Assembly (NCBI GenBank): GCA_009841265.1
Contig: VXMB01000014.1
Coordinates: forward strand, 479,490 to 543,489
Length of the DNA stretch: 64,000 bases
DNA from: Gemmatimonadota bacterium
GTDB taxonomy: Bacteria > JAAXHH01
Reading direction: 5' to 3'
Of the stretch, positions 53,412 through 63,459 are shown one piece after another. Position 1 is the first letter of the stretch, and each line of letters begins with the position of its first letter. The notes beneath the pieces are model-generated. The model was not told where the DNA came from, did not search any database, and was given only the letters and a program-made list of their open reading frames with translations. The translations under genes were made by a program, and so were the position numbers.

Positions 53412-55664
53412 ATGCGTGTTACCCATATACACCTGGAAGCCATTGAGTACCAGACCGGGGGCGGCCTGGCCGTCAAGCGGTACGCCGAGCATCTTTCCCC
53501 GGACGAAGCCATTGAACCCGTAATCGACGCGCTCGATGCCCGCCTGGGCGCCCTGTTCGCGTCCGGTTACGAGTATCCCGGAAGGTATACCCGGTGGGAC
53601 ATGGGGTTCTTCGATCCGCCGATCCGGCTCGAAACCCGGGAGAACGCCTTTCGTATCGAGGCCCTGAACGCCCGGGGCAGGGTGTTGCTGCCGGCGATCC
53701 TCGCGCAGGTCGAAGGTCTGCGGGCCACGCGTACCGTTGCCCTTCACGAAGACCGCGTCTCCGGCGAGGTGCATCCGCCCGACGGATATTTCCCGGAAGA
53801 GCAGCGCAGCCGGCAACCCTCCGTTTTCTCGATCCTGCGGGGGATCATCGATCTCTTCTCCTGCCCGGATGAGCATCATCTCGGCCTCTACGGCGCCTTC
53901 GGCTACGACCTGGCCTTCCAGTTCGAACCCATGGACTACCGGCTGAGCCGCCCTGCGGACCAGCGCGACCTGGTGCTCTACCTGCCCGACCGGTTGGTGA
54001 CGGTCGATCACAACCGCGAGGTGGCCGTCCGGTACGACTACGAATTCGATACGGGCGGCGGGTCTACCCAGGGCCTGCCCAGGGAAGGCGCAGTCCAGCC
54101 CTACCGCGGAGGTCGCGTCGCGACCGGCAGAGAGTACGAGAAGGGCGAGTATGGGGATGTCGTGCGACAGGCGCACGAATACTTCAGGAAAGGCGATCTG
54201 TTCGAGGTCGTCCCCAGCCAGACCTTCTACGAATCATGCCCCGATCCGCCCTCCGAGGTTTTCCGGCGCCTCAGGGAACGAAACCCCGCGCCGTACGCCA
54301 CGCTCATCAACCTGGGACAGCGGGAATACCTGGTCGGTGCTTCGCCCGAGATGTTCGTCCGGGGCGAAGGGATCCGCATCGAGACCTGTCCCATCGCCGG
54401 CACGGTCAGCCGGGGGAACGACGCGCTAAGCGACGCCGACCAGATTCTCAAGCTGCTGAGTTCGGAGAAAGGGGACTCGGAACTGACCATGTGCACGGAC
54501 GTGGACCGGAACGACAAGTCACGGATCTGCGTGCCCGGAAGCGTCCGTGTCATCGGCCGGCGGCAGATCGAGATGTACTCGCGGGTTATTCACACGGTCG
54601 ACCACGTGGAAGGCATTCTGCGGCCGGAGTATGATGCGCTGGACGCCTTTCTTGCGCACACCTGGGCGGTCACCGTGACCGGCGCGCCGAAAATCTGGGC
54701 CATGCGGTTCATTGAAGAAAACGAACGGTCCTGCCGCTCGTGGTACGGAGGCGCGATCGGATTCCTCGGATTCGACGGAAACATGAACACGGGGCTTACC
54801 CTGAGGACCATACGCATCAAAGACGGGATCGCCGAAGTGAGGGCCGGGAGCACGCTGCTGATCGACTCCGATCCCGGGGACGAGGAGCGGGAGACGGAAC
54901 TCAAGGCCATGGCGTTCATCGACGCGATCCGGCGCCCCCGAGGATCGGGCGGGGATTCGCAGCATACCGGTTCCGCGGAAAACTCGGGTGAGGGGAAACG
55001 GGTGTTTCTGGTCGACTACGAGGATTCTTTCGTGCATACGCTGGCCAACTACCTGCGGCAGACCGGCGCCGACGTCATGACGGTCCGGACGGGTATCTCG
55101 CGGTCCAGGCTGATGGAACTCATGGACGCCTACGACCCGGACCTGGTCTTTCTGTCGCCCGGTCCCGGCCAACCGTCGGATTTCGACGTGGAGCTGGCCA
55201 TCGACGCGGCGCTGGAACGAGCGCTGCCCATCTTCGGCGTCTGCCTGGGGCTGCAGGGTATCGTCGAGTACTTCGGCGGCACCCTGGGCGTGCTGCCCTA
55301 TCCCATGCACGGGAAGGCGTCGCGCGTGACCGTCCGGGCCGGGCAGGCCGGGCGGGCCGGGCGGGCTGGACAGGCCGGGACACTGTTCGAAGGGTTCCCC
55401 CGGTCCTTCACGGTAGGCCGCTATCACTCCCTGCACGCCGATCGCGATCGGCTGCCGCCGGAACTTACGGTCACGGCGGAGACCGAGGACGGCGTCGTCA
55501 TGGCCATCGAACATCGCACGATGCCCGTGGCGGCGGTGCAGTTCCATCCCGAATCCATCATGACGCTCAAGGACGGGATCGGCATACGGCTCATCGACAA
55601 CGTCTTCAGGAAGCTGGTCCGAGCGGCCGATGCGGTGGACGCGAGCCGGGAGGGCGGCTCATGA
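53412..55664 (+). CDS. trpE(G): Fused anthranilate synthase TrpE(G)
   Basis: 750 residues joining component I (about 1-510) and the glutamine amidotransferase component II (about 529-745), the TrpE-clade of fused enzymes known from Rhizobiales. Component I has EVVPSQTFYESC, PSEVFRRLRERNPAPYATLI, and DRNDKSRICVPGSV. Component II has GVCLGLQG (Cys611) and VQFHPESIM. It makes anthranilate from chorismate and glutamine. A repeat insertion (RAGQAG-type, about 642-656) interrupts component II. The stop overlaps trpS by 4 bp. Confidence 0.96.
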   Translation: MRVTHIHLEAIEYQTGGGLAVKRYAEHLSPDEAIEPVIDALDARLGALFASGYEYPGRYTRWDMGFFDPPIRLETRENAFRIEALNARGRVLLPAILAQVEGLRATRTVALHEDRVSGEVHPPDGYFPEEQRSRQPSVFSILRGIIDLFSCPDEHHLGLYGAFGYDLAFQFEPMDYRLSRPADQRDLVLYLPDRLVTVDHNREVAVRYDYEFDTGGGSTQGLPREGAVQPYRGGRVATGREYEKGEYGDVVRQAHEYFRKGDLFEVVPSQTFYESCPDPPSEVFRRLRERNPAPYATLINLGQREYLVGASPEMFVRGEGIRIETCPIAGTVSRGNDALSDADQILKLLSSEKGDSELTMCTDVDRNDKSRICVPGSVRVIGRRQIEMYSRVIHTVDHVEGILRPEYDALDAFLAHTWAVTVTGAPKIWAMRFIEENERSCRSWYGGAIGFLGFDGNMNTGLTLRTIRIKDGIAEVRAGSTLLIDSDPGDEERETELKAMAFIDAIRRPRGSGGDSQHTGSAENSGEGKRVFLVDYEDSFVHTLANYLRQTGADVMTVRTGISRSRLMELMDAYDPDLVFLSPGPGQPSDFDVELAIDAALERALPIFGVCLGLQGIVEYFGGTLGVLPYPMHGKASRVTVRAGQAGRAGRAGQAGTLFEGFPRSFTVGRYHSLHADRDRLPPELTVTAETEDGVVMAIEHRTMPVAAVQFHPESIMTLKDGIGIRLIDNVFRKLVRAADAVDASREGGS
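55336..55379. repeat. 9-bp tandem repeat inside trpE(G)
   Basis: About five imperfect copies of a GGGC(C/G)GGCC-type 9-bp unit encode RAGQAGRAGRAGQAG in the amidotransferase domain, likely an external loop. Confidence 0.75.
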
Positions 55665-56749
55665 ACCGGCCCATGAACCGGCGCGAAGTCATCCTGACGG
55701 GCATCAAACCAACGGGCAGTCCGCACCTCGGCAATTACATCGGCGCCATCCGGCCCGCGTTGGAACTCGCGCGGCAGTCGCCCGAAGCGCATGCCATGTA
55801 TTTTCTGGCGGACTATCACGCCCTGACGCTCGTGAAGGACCCCGTGCGCTTCAGGGACCTGTGCCACGAACTCGCCGCGACCTGGATCGCCTGCGGGCTG
55901 GATCCCGAACGCCAGGTCTTCTACCGCCAGTCGGACGTGCCCGAGGTCTTCGAACTGTCCTGGATCCTGTCCTGTTCGACGTCGAAAGGCCTGATGAACC
56001 GCGCCCACGCGTACAAGGCGCAGGTGGACCGACACATGCAAGGCCACGTGCGAGGCGGCGGAGGCGCCGACGCCGGAGACGCGGACGCCGGGGACACAGA
56101 CGCCGGGGACACAGACGCCAGGGACGCGGACGCCGGGGTGAACATGGGACTGTATTCCTATCCCATACTCATGGCGGCGGACATCCTGCTGTTCCAGGCG
56201 AAGTACGTTCCGGTGGGGCGGGACCAGGAACAGCACATCGAGATCGCCAGGGACATCGCCGCGCGTTTCAACCGGAGCTTCGGCGACGTGCTCACCCTGC
56301 CGCTGTACCTGTCCGATCCTTCAACGGCCGAAATACCCGGTACGGACGGCAGAAAGATGAGCAAGGCCTATAACAACACCATACCGCTTTTCGGGTCGCG
56401 CGAACAGTTGCGCAAGGCCATATTCGGGATCAGGACGGATTCGAGTCCGCCCGGCGCGCCCAAGGACCCCGGGACGTCGCTCGTATTCCAGATCTACAGG
56501 CAGTTCGCGGACGGGGACCGGACCGAGACGATGCGAAGCCGGCTGGTGCAGGGCCGGATTACCTGGAAAGCGGCCAAGGAAGAGTTGTTCGACCTCATCG
56601 ATGGTTTACTGGAACGCCCCAGGGCGGTTTACGAGGAGTTGATGGCCGACCGGTCCCGCATCGACCGCTTGCTGGAAGCGGGTGCTTGCAACGCACGCGA
56701 TCTGGCCCGCCCGACCATGGAGATCGTGCGGCAGGCGGTGGGGCGATAA
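55661..56749 (+). CDS. trpS: Tryptophanyl-tRNA synthetase
   Basis: 362 residues, class I synthetase. The signatures are HLGN (KPTGSPHLGNYIGA) and KMSK (GRKMSKAYNN), plus LSCSTSKG, AHAYKAQVDR and YSYPILMAADILLFQ. A ~25-residue repeat insertion (GDADAGDTDAG-type, 15-bp units) sits in the loop before VNMGLYSYP. It charges tRNA-Trp, the signal read by the leader. ATGA overlap with trpE(G) couples synthesis. trpS inside an attenuated trp operon is unusual. Confidence 0.95.
   Translation: MNRPMNRREVILTGIKPTGSPHLGNYIGAIRPALELARQSPEAHAMYFLADYHALTLVKDPVRFRDLCHELAATWIACGLDPERQVFYRQSDVPEVFELSWILSCSTSKGLMNRAHAYKAQVDRHMQGHVRGGGGADAGDADAGDTDAGDTDARDADAGVNMGLYSYPILMAADILLFQAKYVPVGRDQEQHIEIARDIAARFNRSFGDVLTLPLYLSDPSTAEIPGTDGRKMSKAYNNTIPLFGSREQLRKAIFGIRTDSSPPGAPKDPGTSLVFQIYRQFADGDRTETMRSRLVQGRITWKAAKEELFDLIDGLLERPRAVYEELMADRSRIDRLLEAGACNARDLARPTMEIVRQAVGR
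56069..56137. repeat. 15-bp tandem repeats inside trpS
   Basis: Four full units (56069-56083, 56084-56098, 56099-56113, 56114-56128) and one partial encode DAGDA/DAGDT/DARDA steps. The frame is kept because the unit is a multiple of three. Confidence 0.85.
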
Positions 56750-56802
56750 CGGCGTTCGTCCCCGCGACCGGGTTTCAAGCAACGCGAAGGAGACGGGGTT
56801 AC

Positions 56803-57813
56803 ATGATACAGCAAGCGATTGCGAAGGCAATTGAAGGAGCCTCGCTGACCGAAGCGGAAGCCGTGGAGGTCATGAACGGGATCATGTCGGGGGACGCCAC
56901 GCCGGCGCAGATCGGCGCGTTCCTCGTCGCCTTCCGGTTGAAGGGCGAGACGATCGAGGAGGTCACCGGGTTCGCCAGGGTCATGCGCGCCAGGGCCACG
57001 CGGATCGACTGCAAGGCCTATCCCATCGTGGATACCTGCGGCACGGGCGGTGACGGAAAGCATACGTTCAACATCTCGACGGCGGCGGCTTTCGTCGCCG
57101 CGGCCGCGGGCGCGTTCATCGCCAAGCACGGCGGCCGCGCGGCTTCCAGCAAGGCGGGCAGCGCTGACGTGCTGACGGCCCTGGGCGTCCATATCGAATT
57201 GCCTCCGGAAAAGGTATCCGCCTGCATCGACGAGATCGGCATCGGGTTCATGTTCGCCCCGGCCCTCCACTCGGCCATGCGGTTCGCGAGCGGTCCGCGC
57301 CGGGAGCTCGGCGTGCGGACGGTGCTCAACCTGCTGGGACCGCTGACCAATCCGGCCGGGACCACGGCCCAGGTCATGGGCGTATACGACGCGGGCGTCA
57401 TCCAGACCGCCGCCCACGTGCTGAATAACCTGGGGGCGGAGCGCGCTTTCGTGGTGCACAGCGCGGACGGGCTGGACGAGTTCACTACCACGGCGCCGAC
57501 CCACGTGGCGGAGGCCCGGGACGGCGTCGTGAGGACCTATGACGTCGCGCCGGAAGATTTCGGCCTGCCGCGGGCGTCCATCGAGGACCTCAGAGGGGGC
57601 GAGGCGGAAGAGAATGCGGAGATCATCCGGTCCGTGCTGGCCGGGGAGTCCGGCCCCCGTCGGGACATCGTCCTGCTTAACGCCGCGGCGGCGATCGTGG
57701 CCGGCGGCGCCGCGGAGGACTTCGGCGAGGGCATCGAAAAGGCAGCCCGGGCCATCGACACCGGCGAGGCGCGGGAGAAACTCGACGCGCTGGTCCGCAT
57801 GACCGTCGAATGA
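56803..57813 (+). CDS. trpD: Anthranilate phosphoribosyltransferase
   Basis: 336 residues from the ATG at 56803, with AAGGAG 10 bases upstream. It contains VDTCGTGGDGKHTFNIST, the phosphate-binding signature, KHGGRAASSKAGSADVL and LGPLTNPAG. It transfers the phosphoribosyl group to anthranilate. A 53-bp gap separates it from trpS. Confidence 0.96.
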   Translation: MIQQAIAKAIEGASLTEAEAVEVMNGIMSGDATPAQIGAFLVAFRLKGETIEEVTGFARVMRARATRIDCKAYPIVDTCGTGGDGKHTFNISTAAAFVAAAAGAFIAKHGGRAASSKAGSADVLTALGVHIELPPEKVSACIDEIGIGFMFAPALHSAMRFASGPRRELGVRTVLNLLGPLTNPAGTTAQVMGVYDAGVIQTAAHVLNNLGAERAFVVHSADGLDEFTTTAPTHVAEARDGVVRTYDVAPEDFGLPRASIEDLRGGEAEENAEIIRSVLAGESGPRRDIVLLNAAAAIVAGGAAEDFGEGIEKAARAIDTGEAREKLDALVRMTVE

Positions 57814-57856
57814 CCCCCCGGACCCCGGGAAACGGGATGGGAAAGACACAAGAGCC

Positions 57857-58690
57857 ATGAATATCCTGGATCGGATCGTAGCGCATAAGATCGAAGAGGT
57901 CGAAGACCGGAAGCGGCGCGTGCCCCTGCCCGAAGGCGAGCCCGTTCGCCGCCGCGACATCCGCCTCTTCGACCGCGCGCTGAAACAGGGAGACGGCATC
58001 GGGGTCATCGCCGAATTCAAGAAGGCCTCGCCGTCGAAAGGCGCGATCCGTCCCGACGCGGCGCCCACGGAGATCGGACCGGTCTACGCGGCCCACGGCG
58101 CTTCGGCCATATCGGTGTTGACGGACCGGCGGTTCTTCGAGGGCAGCGACGAGGACCTGGTGGTACTCCGGCGGTGCGTTCCCGTGCCCGTGCTGCGCAA
58201 GGAGTTCATCGTGGACGAGTACCAGGTCCACGAGACCGCGGCGCTGGGCGCGGACGCCATGCTGCTCATCGCGGCCATCCTGGACGACGACCGCCTGGCG
58301 GACCTGCAGCGGACCGCGGCGGCCTGCGGCCTGCACTGCCTGGTGGAAGTGCACGACGAGGGGGAACTGGACCGGGCCCTGGCGGCGGGCAGCCGCATCA
58401 TCGGCATCAACAACCGGGACCTGACGGACTTCACCGTTTCGCTGGATACGTCGCTGCGTCTCCGTCCGCGCATCCCGCGGGGCATCGTGACCGTCAGCGA
58501 AAGCGGGATCCACGGGCGCGAGGACGTCCTAAGGCTGCAGGAGGCGGGATTCGACGCCGTACTCGTGGGCGAGTCCCTGATGGGGGCGGAGGAGATCGGC
58601 GGACAACTGGACGCCCTGCTGGGCCGGTCCACCGCGAAGGCGCAGCAGGGGATCCGAAGTCGAACGGCTACCCCGGGGGCAGGGCCATGA
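57857..58690 (+). CDS. trpC: Indole-3-glycerol-phosphate synthase
   Basis: 277 residues, stand-alone TrpC (not fused to TrpF). Barrel motifs are VIAEFKKASPSKG (catalytic Lys), VLRKEFIVDEYQV, CLVEVHDEGE, GINNRDLTDF and VSESGI. It closes the indole ring. The TGA overlaps the trpF ATG by 4 bp. Confidence 0.96.
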   Translation: MNILDRIVAHKIEEVEDRKRRVPLPEGEPVRRRDIRLFDRALKQGDGIGVIAEFKKASPSKGAIRPDAAPTEIGPVYAAHGASAISVLTDRRFFEGSDEDLVVLRRCVPVPVLRKEFIVDEYQVHETAALGADAMLLIAAILDDDRLADLQRTAAACGLHCLVEVHDEGELDRALAAGSRIIGINNRDLTDFTVSLDTSLRLRPRIPRGIVTVSESGIHGREDVLRLQEAGFDAVLVGESLMGAEEIGGQLDALLGRSTAKAQQGIRSRTATPGAGP

Positions 58691-59301
58691 ATACGGTCAG
58701 GATCAAGATCTGCGGCATCACGAACGAGGCGGACGCCGCGGCGGCCGTTCGCGCGGGCGCGGACGCGCTCGGGTTCATTTTCTATGGGGGCAGTCCCCGC
58801 TGCGTGGCGCCGGAACGGGCCGCGGAAATCGTGGCCGGACTGCCGCCCTTCGTCGTCCCGGTGGGCGTATTCGTGAACGCGGCGGCGGACGACGTCGACG
58901 GTATCTGCGAAGCCGCGGGAATCCGGGTCGTGCAGCTCCACGGGGACGAACCGCCGGGTTTCTGCGAAGCGCTGAAGCGACCGGTCATCAAGGCCTTCCG
59001 CGTCAGGGACGCATCGTGGAAATCCGATGCTGCGGCCTACCCCGTCGGCGCGGTACTGCTCGATACGTTCGCCGAAGACCGGTACGGCGGCACGGGGACC
59101 ACCTTCGACTGGCGGCTCGTGGAAGACAGTCCCCACCGCGTCATCCTGAGCGGCGGGTTGAATCCGGACAACGTAGCCGAGGCCGTGCGCAGCGTGCAAC
59201 CCTACGGCGTGGATACGGGCAGCGGCGTGGAACGGGAACCGGGCCGGAAGGACCACGGCAAGATCCGGGCTTTTGTGGAGGCGGCGAGGCGGCCTTTATG
59301 A
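58687..59301 (+). CDS. trpF: Phosphoribosylanthranilate isomerase
   Basis: 204 residues from the overlapping ATG at 58687. KICGITNEADA with the catalytic Cys region, ALGFIFYGGSPR, VVQLHGDE and ILSGGLNPDN are typical. It ends in a 4-bp overlap with aroE. Confidence 0.96.
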   Translation: MNTVRIKICGITNEADAAAAVRAGADALGFIFYGGSPRCVAPERAAEIVAGLPPFVVPVGVFVNAAADDVDGICEAAGIRVVQLHGDEPPGFCEALKRPVIKAFRVRDASWKSDAAAYPVGAVLLDTFAEDRYGGTGTTFDWRLVEDSPHRVILSGGLNPDNVAEAVRSVQPYGVDTGSGVEREPGRKDHGKIRAFVEAARRPL

Positions 59302-60167
59302 TCTCTACGCATGAAAACGGGCCCATCGGCCCCGCCATATCGGGTTCGACCCGCGTGGTCGGCGTATGCGGCCAGGGCATCGGGTATACGCTTTCGCCGG
59401 CCATGCACAACGCGGCCTTTCGCCATTGCGGACTGGACTACGTGTATGTAACCTTCGAAATCGCGGCCACCGAAGTGCGGCGGGCTGTCGACGGCATCCG
59501 GGGACTGGGGCTGGCGGGGGTCAACGTGACCAAGCCGCTCAAGACGGACGTGCTGCCCTACCTGGACGAGGTGTCCGAAGAGGCCCGCAGGATCGGTTCG
59601 GTCAACACCATCGCGAACCGGTCGGGCTGTCTCGCCGGCACGTCGACGGACGGCGCCGGACTGTTGCGGGCGCTCGGGGAAGAAGGCGTTGCCGTCGCAG
59701 GTTCGAGGATGTTGATCCTGGGCGCGGGCGGCGCGGCCCGTGCGGCCTGCGCCATGGCCCGCGGGCAGGGGGCCGCATCGATTACCATTGCCGCGCGCAA
59801 CGCGGACCGGGCCCGGGACACGGCTTCGGTGGGTGGCGCGGAGGCGATCAAGCTGTCGCCATCAGATCTCGGCGCTGCGGTCCGTGAGGCCGACCTGGTG
59901 ATCAACGCGATCCCGCGGGATCTGACGCTGGAAGGCGACTGGTTCACCAGCGGGCAGTTCGTCTACGACACGCGTTACGACCAGGCGGAGACCGGACTGA
60001 TGCGAATCGCCCGGTCACGGGGCGCGGCGACCTCGAACGGCATCGGCATGTTGCTGTTCCAGGGCGCGGCGTCTTTTGAAATCTGGACCGGCCGCGCGGC
60101 GCCGGTCGAAGTGATGAAGAGCGCGTTGGAGGAACAGCTAAGGCGCAGGAAGGCCCGGGAGGAGTAG
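59298..60167 (+). CDS. aroE: Shikimate dehydrogenase
   Basis: 289 residues. The N-terminal substrate domain has [14 protein letters not shown] (usual form HSLSPxxHN), VNVTKPLK with the catalytic Lys, and [12 protein letters not shown] with the catalytic Asp. The NADPH domain has [15 protein letters not shown]. The Tyr-Thr for His-Ser change in the first motif is a variation. The start overlaps trpF by 4 bp; aroC follows 2 bases later. Confidence 0.93.
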   Translation: MISTHENGPIGPAISGSTRVVGVCGQGIGYTLSPAMHNAAFRHCGLDYVYVTFEIAATEVRRAVDGIRGLGLAGVNVTKPLKTDVLPYLDEVSEEARRIGSVNTIANRSGCLAGTSTDGAGLLRALGEEGVAVAGSRMLILGAGGAARAACAMARGQGAASITIAARNADRARDTASVGGAEAIKLSPSDLGAAVREADLVINAIPRDLTLEGDWFTSGQFVYDTRYDQAETGLMRIARSRGAATSNGIGMLLFQGAASFEIWTGRAAPVEVMKSALEEQLRRRKAREE

Positions 60168-60169
60168 GC

Positions 60170-61327
60170 ATGTTGCGATACCTGACCGCAGGCGAATCAC
60201 ACGGACCGGCCATATCGGCAATCCTCGAAGGCCTGCCCGCGGGGCTGCCGGTGGCCGCGGAAGACATCGACCGGGACCTGAAACGGCGCCAGGGCGGCTA
60301 CGGACGGGGCCGGAGAATGCAGATCGAGACCGATACGATCGAGATCCGGGGCGGCGTGCGCCACGGCACGACCATGGGCGGACCGGTTTCTCTCGTCGTG
60401 CAGAACCGGGACTGGCAGAACTGGACGGACGTGATGGCGATCGAGGAGGCCGACGGCCCGGTAAGGCGGCGGGTGACCCGGCCCCGCCCCGGCCACGCCG
60501 ATCTCGCGGGCGGACTGAAGTACGACCGCCGCGATTTGCGGGACATCCTGGAACGGGCGAGCGCGCGGGAGACGACCATGCGCGTCGCGGTCGGCGCGAT
60601 CGCCCGGTCCCTCCTCGGGGCCTTCGGCATACGCGTGCTCAGCCACGTGGTGCGGATCGGGCAGGTGGACGCGGACGTGAGCGGCCTGTCGAACGATGAG
60701 ATCATCGAACGGGCCGAAGCCTCGCCCGTGCGCTGCGCCGACGAAGACGCCGCACAGAAGATGATCGAGGAGATCGACCGGGCAAAGTCCCTCAAGGACA
60801 CGATCGGCGGGGTCTTCGAGGTCAAGGTGCTGAACGCGCCGCCCGGCCTCGGCAGCCACGTGCAGTGGGACCGCAAGCTCGACGGCCGCCTGGCCCAGGC
60901 CGTCATGAGCATCCAGGCCGTGAAGGGCGTGGAGATCGGGCTGGGCTTCGGCGTGACCCGGGTCCTCGGTTCCGAGGTTCACGACGAGATCTTCTACGAA
61001 GGCGGACGGTTCTACCGCGAGACGAACCGGGCCGGCGGCGTAGAGGGCGGCATGACCGAAGGCGAGGAAATCGTCGTCCGCGGCGCGCTCAAGCCCATCG
61101 CGACGCTCATGCGTACGATCATGTCGGTGGACATCGAGACCAAGGAAGCCTTCGATTCCGCCAAGGAGCGGTCGGACGTGTGCACCGTGCCCGCCGCCGG
61201 CGTGATCGGCGAAGCAGTGGTGGCCTTCGTCGTCGCCGACGCCATGCAAGAAAAATTCGGGGGCGACAGCCTGGAGGAAATGCTGCGCAACTACCAGGGC
61301 TATATGGACCAGCTGGCGCGTTACTAG
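60170..61327 (+). CDS. aroC: Chorismate synthase
   Basis: 385 residues beginning [14 protein letters not shown] (FMN/EPSP-binding signature), with [13 protein letters not shown] and [16 protein letters not shown]. It makes chorismate, the substrate of the TrpE(G) upstream. Preceded by GGGAGGAG. aroKB begins 2 bases after its stop. Confidence 0.97.
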   Translation: MLRYLTAGESHGPAISAILEGLPAGLPVAAEDIDRDLKRRQGGYGRGRRMQIETDTIEIRGGVRHGTTMGGPVSLVVQNRDWQNWTDVMAIEEADGPVRRRVTRPRPGHADLAGGLKYDRRDLRDILERASARETTMRVAVGAIARSLLGAFGIRVLSHVVRIGQVDADVSGLSNDEIIERAEASPVRCADEDAAQKMIEEIDRAKSLKDTIGGVFEVKVLNAPPGLGSHVQWDRKLDGRLAQAVMSIQAVKGVEIGLGFGVTRVLGSEVHDEIFYEGGRFYRETNRAGGVEGGMTEGEEIVVRGALKPIATLMRTIMSVDIETKEAFDSAKERSDVCTVPAAGVIGEAVVAFVVADAMQEKFGGDSLEEMLRNYQGYMDQLARY

Positions 61328-61329
61328 CG

Positions 61330-62967
61330 ATGGAAACGGCACGGGCAAGAGGTGGACGGGAAGTGGCTGAACCTGGAAAACGGCAATCCGGCGGCATCGT
61401 CCTGATCGGCTTCATGGGCACGGGCAAGACGGCGGTGGGGTGGCGCCTCGCGCGCGCCCTGGGCGTGCCCTTCGTGGACACCGACGCGCTGATCGAGAAG
61501 AAGGCCGCGGCGCGTGTCCCCGAGATCTTCGAGCAGCGGGGGGAGACCGGTTTCCGGACGATCGAGAAGGCGGTCATCCGGGACCTCGCCGACGGGGTGC
61601 GCAGGGTGGTCGCCACCGGCGGCGGCGCGGTGCTCGATCCGGACAACTTCGCCGTGCTGCGGTCGCTGGGTCCGGTCATTCACCTGAAGGCGCCGGCAGA
61701 GACGGTCCTGGCGCGTACGCGCGGCGATTCAGGGACCAGGCCGCTCCTGGCCGGGGTAGACCCGCTGGAACGGATTCGGTCGCTCCAGCGCGAACGCGCA
61801 CCGGTCTACGGCCGGGCAGACCTCGAAATCGACACGTCGCGGCATACGATCGAGGAAACGGTGGAGATGGTCAAGACCCTGGTAGAAAGTGAAGAACGCG
61901 TGATCCGGGTTGACCTCGGTCCCGACAGCTATGACATCGTGATCGGGCCCGATGTGCTCGACCGGCTGGGACCCCGGATGAAATCCTTCGATCTGACCGG
62001 TCGCGCGCTGGTCGTGACCCATCCGGGCATCGCGGAACGCTACGGAGGCCGGACGACAGACTCGCTGCGGTCGGCCGGGTTCGAACCGGACCTGGTCGAA
62101 GTGCCGGACGGCGAGGAGCAGAAGTCGCTTCCCTGGGCCGAAAAGCTCTATGACGCCATGCTGGCCCACCGGATGGACCGCCGTTCCCCCGTCATCGCGC
62201 TGGGCGGCGGGGTCATCGGAGACCTGGCCGGTTTCGCCGCGGCCACCTTCCTGCGCGGCGTCCCGTTCATCCAGGTCCCCACCTCGCTCCTCGCCCAGGT
62301 GGACGCCAGCGTGGGGGGCAAGGTGGCCGTGGACCACCGCCGCGGGAAGAACCTGATCGGCGCGTTCTACCAGCCCCTGCTCGTACTGGCCAGCCTGGAC
62401 ACGCTCGACAGTCTGCCGGACCGGGAACTGCGCGCGGGCATGGCGGAAGTGATCAAGTACGGCGTCATTGCAGACCCCGGCCTGTTCGCCTATATTGAGG
62501 GGCGCCTGGACGATATACAGAAGCGCGACCGCGGCGTACTGGCGCACCTCGTGGCGCGGTCCTGCGAGATCAAGGCGGAAGTGGTCGGCGGCGACGAGCG
62601 CGAACTGGGACGGCGGGCCATACTCAACTTCGGCCATACCATGGGCCACGCCATCGAGACGCAGACGGGCATGCTGCACGGCGAGGCCGTGGCCATCGGC
62701 ATGGTCTACGCCGCCCGGGTCGCGGAGCGTATGAAAATGCTGGACGACGTAAGCGTCCGGCGGCTGATCGAACTGGTGCGGCGCACAGGGCTGCCCCACC
62801 GGTGCGACGGGCTGGACGTCCCGGCGACCATCGAGACCATGAAGCTCGACAAGAAGTCGGTGGGCGGCCGCCCGCGTTTCATCCTGCCCAACCGCATCGG
62901 CGAGGTGGCCGTCCGCGACGACGTGCCCGCCGAATACATCCGGTCCGTCCTTGCGACGGGGAACTAG
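61330..62967 (+). CDS. aroKB: Fused shikimate kinase / 3-dehydroquinate synthase AroKB
   Basis: 545 residues. The kinase part (~20-185) has [26 protein letters not shown] and [11 protein letters not shown]. The dehydroquinate-synthase part (~195-545) has [51 protein letters not shown] and [10 protein letters not shown], the metal and NAD+ site. The two catalyse steps 5 and 2 of the pathway. The ATG at 61330 is taken; a GTG at 61363, behind GAGGTGG, is an alternative. Confidence 0.95.
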   Translation: METARARGGREVAEPGKRQSGGIVLIGFMGTGKTAVGWRLARALGVPFVDTDALIEKKAAARVPEIFEQRGETGFRTIEKAVIRDLADGVRRVVATGGGAVLDPDNFAVLRSLGPVIHLKAPAETVLARTRGDSGTRPLLAGVDPLERIRSLQRERAPVYGRADLEIDTSRHTIEETVEMVKTLVESEERVIRVDLGPDSYDIVIGPDVLDRLGPRMKSFDLTGRALVVTHPGIAERYGGRTTDSLRSAGFEPDLVEVPDGEEQKSLPWAEKLYDAMLAHRMDRRSPVIALGGGVIGDLAGFAAATFLRGVPFIQVPTSLLAQVDASVGGKVAVDHRRGKNLIGAFYQPLLVLASLDTLDSLPDRELRAGMAEVIKYGVIADPGLFAYIEGRLDDIQKRDRGVLAHLVARSCEIKAEVVGGDERELGRRAILNFGHTMGHAIETQTGMLHGEAVAIGMVYAARVAERMKMLDDVSVRRLIELVRRTGLPHRCDGLDVPATIETMKLDKKSVGGRPRFILPNRIGEVAVRDDVPAEYIRSVLATGN

Positions 62968-63012
62968 AAGGGCGGCGCACCGGCGGCACACTGGCGCCGG
63001 ATCGGCGAAACC

Positions 63013-63459
63013 ATGATGAAATTACTCGTGTTGCACGGCCCGAACCTGAACATGCTGGGCGTCCGGGAGCCGGAAGTCTACGGTACGGATACGCTGGAGG
63101 ACATCAACCGGTCCCTCGAGACAGCCGCGGGGGGGCGGGGGATCAAGATGCGCATCCGCCAGTCCAACCACGAGGGTGTGCTGGTGGACGAGATCCAGCA
63201 GGCCCTCGGCTGGGCCGACGGCATCCTGATCAATCCCGGCGCTTACACCCACACGAGCATCGCCCTGCGCGACGCCATCGTCGCCGTGGGCCTGCCCGTC
63301 GTGGAAGTCCACATGTCGGACATACACGCCCGGGAGAAGTTCCGGCATCATTCCTATATCGAGCCCGTGGCGCTCAGGCAGATCTGCGGACACGGAAGCG
63401 ACAGCTACCGGCTGGGCCTGGAGGCCCTGATCGACCACCTCGGGAACGGGAGCGAATGA
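63013..63459 (+). CDS. aroQ: Type II 3-dehydroquinate dehydratase
   Basis: 148 residues. [19 protein letters not shown] (catalytic Arg and Tyr), [15 protein letters not shown] and the [15 protein letters not shown] segment with the catalytic His are in order. It forms a dodecamer in studied relatives. The stop overlaps the trpB start by 4 bp. Confidence 0.95.
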   Translation: MMKLLVLHGPNLNMLGVREPEVYGTDTLEDINRSLETAAGGRGIKMRIRQSNHEGVLVDEIQQALGWADGILINPGAYTHTSIALRDAIVAVGLPVVEVHMSDIHAREKFRHHSYIEPVALRQICGHGSDSYRLGLEALIDHLGNGSE

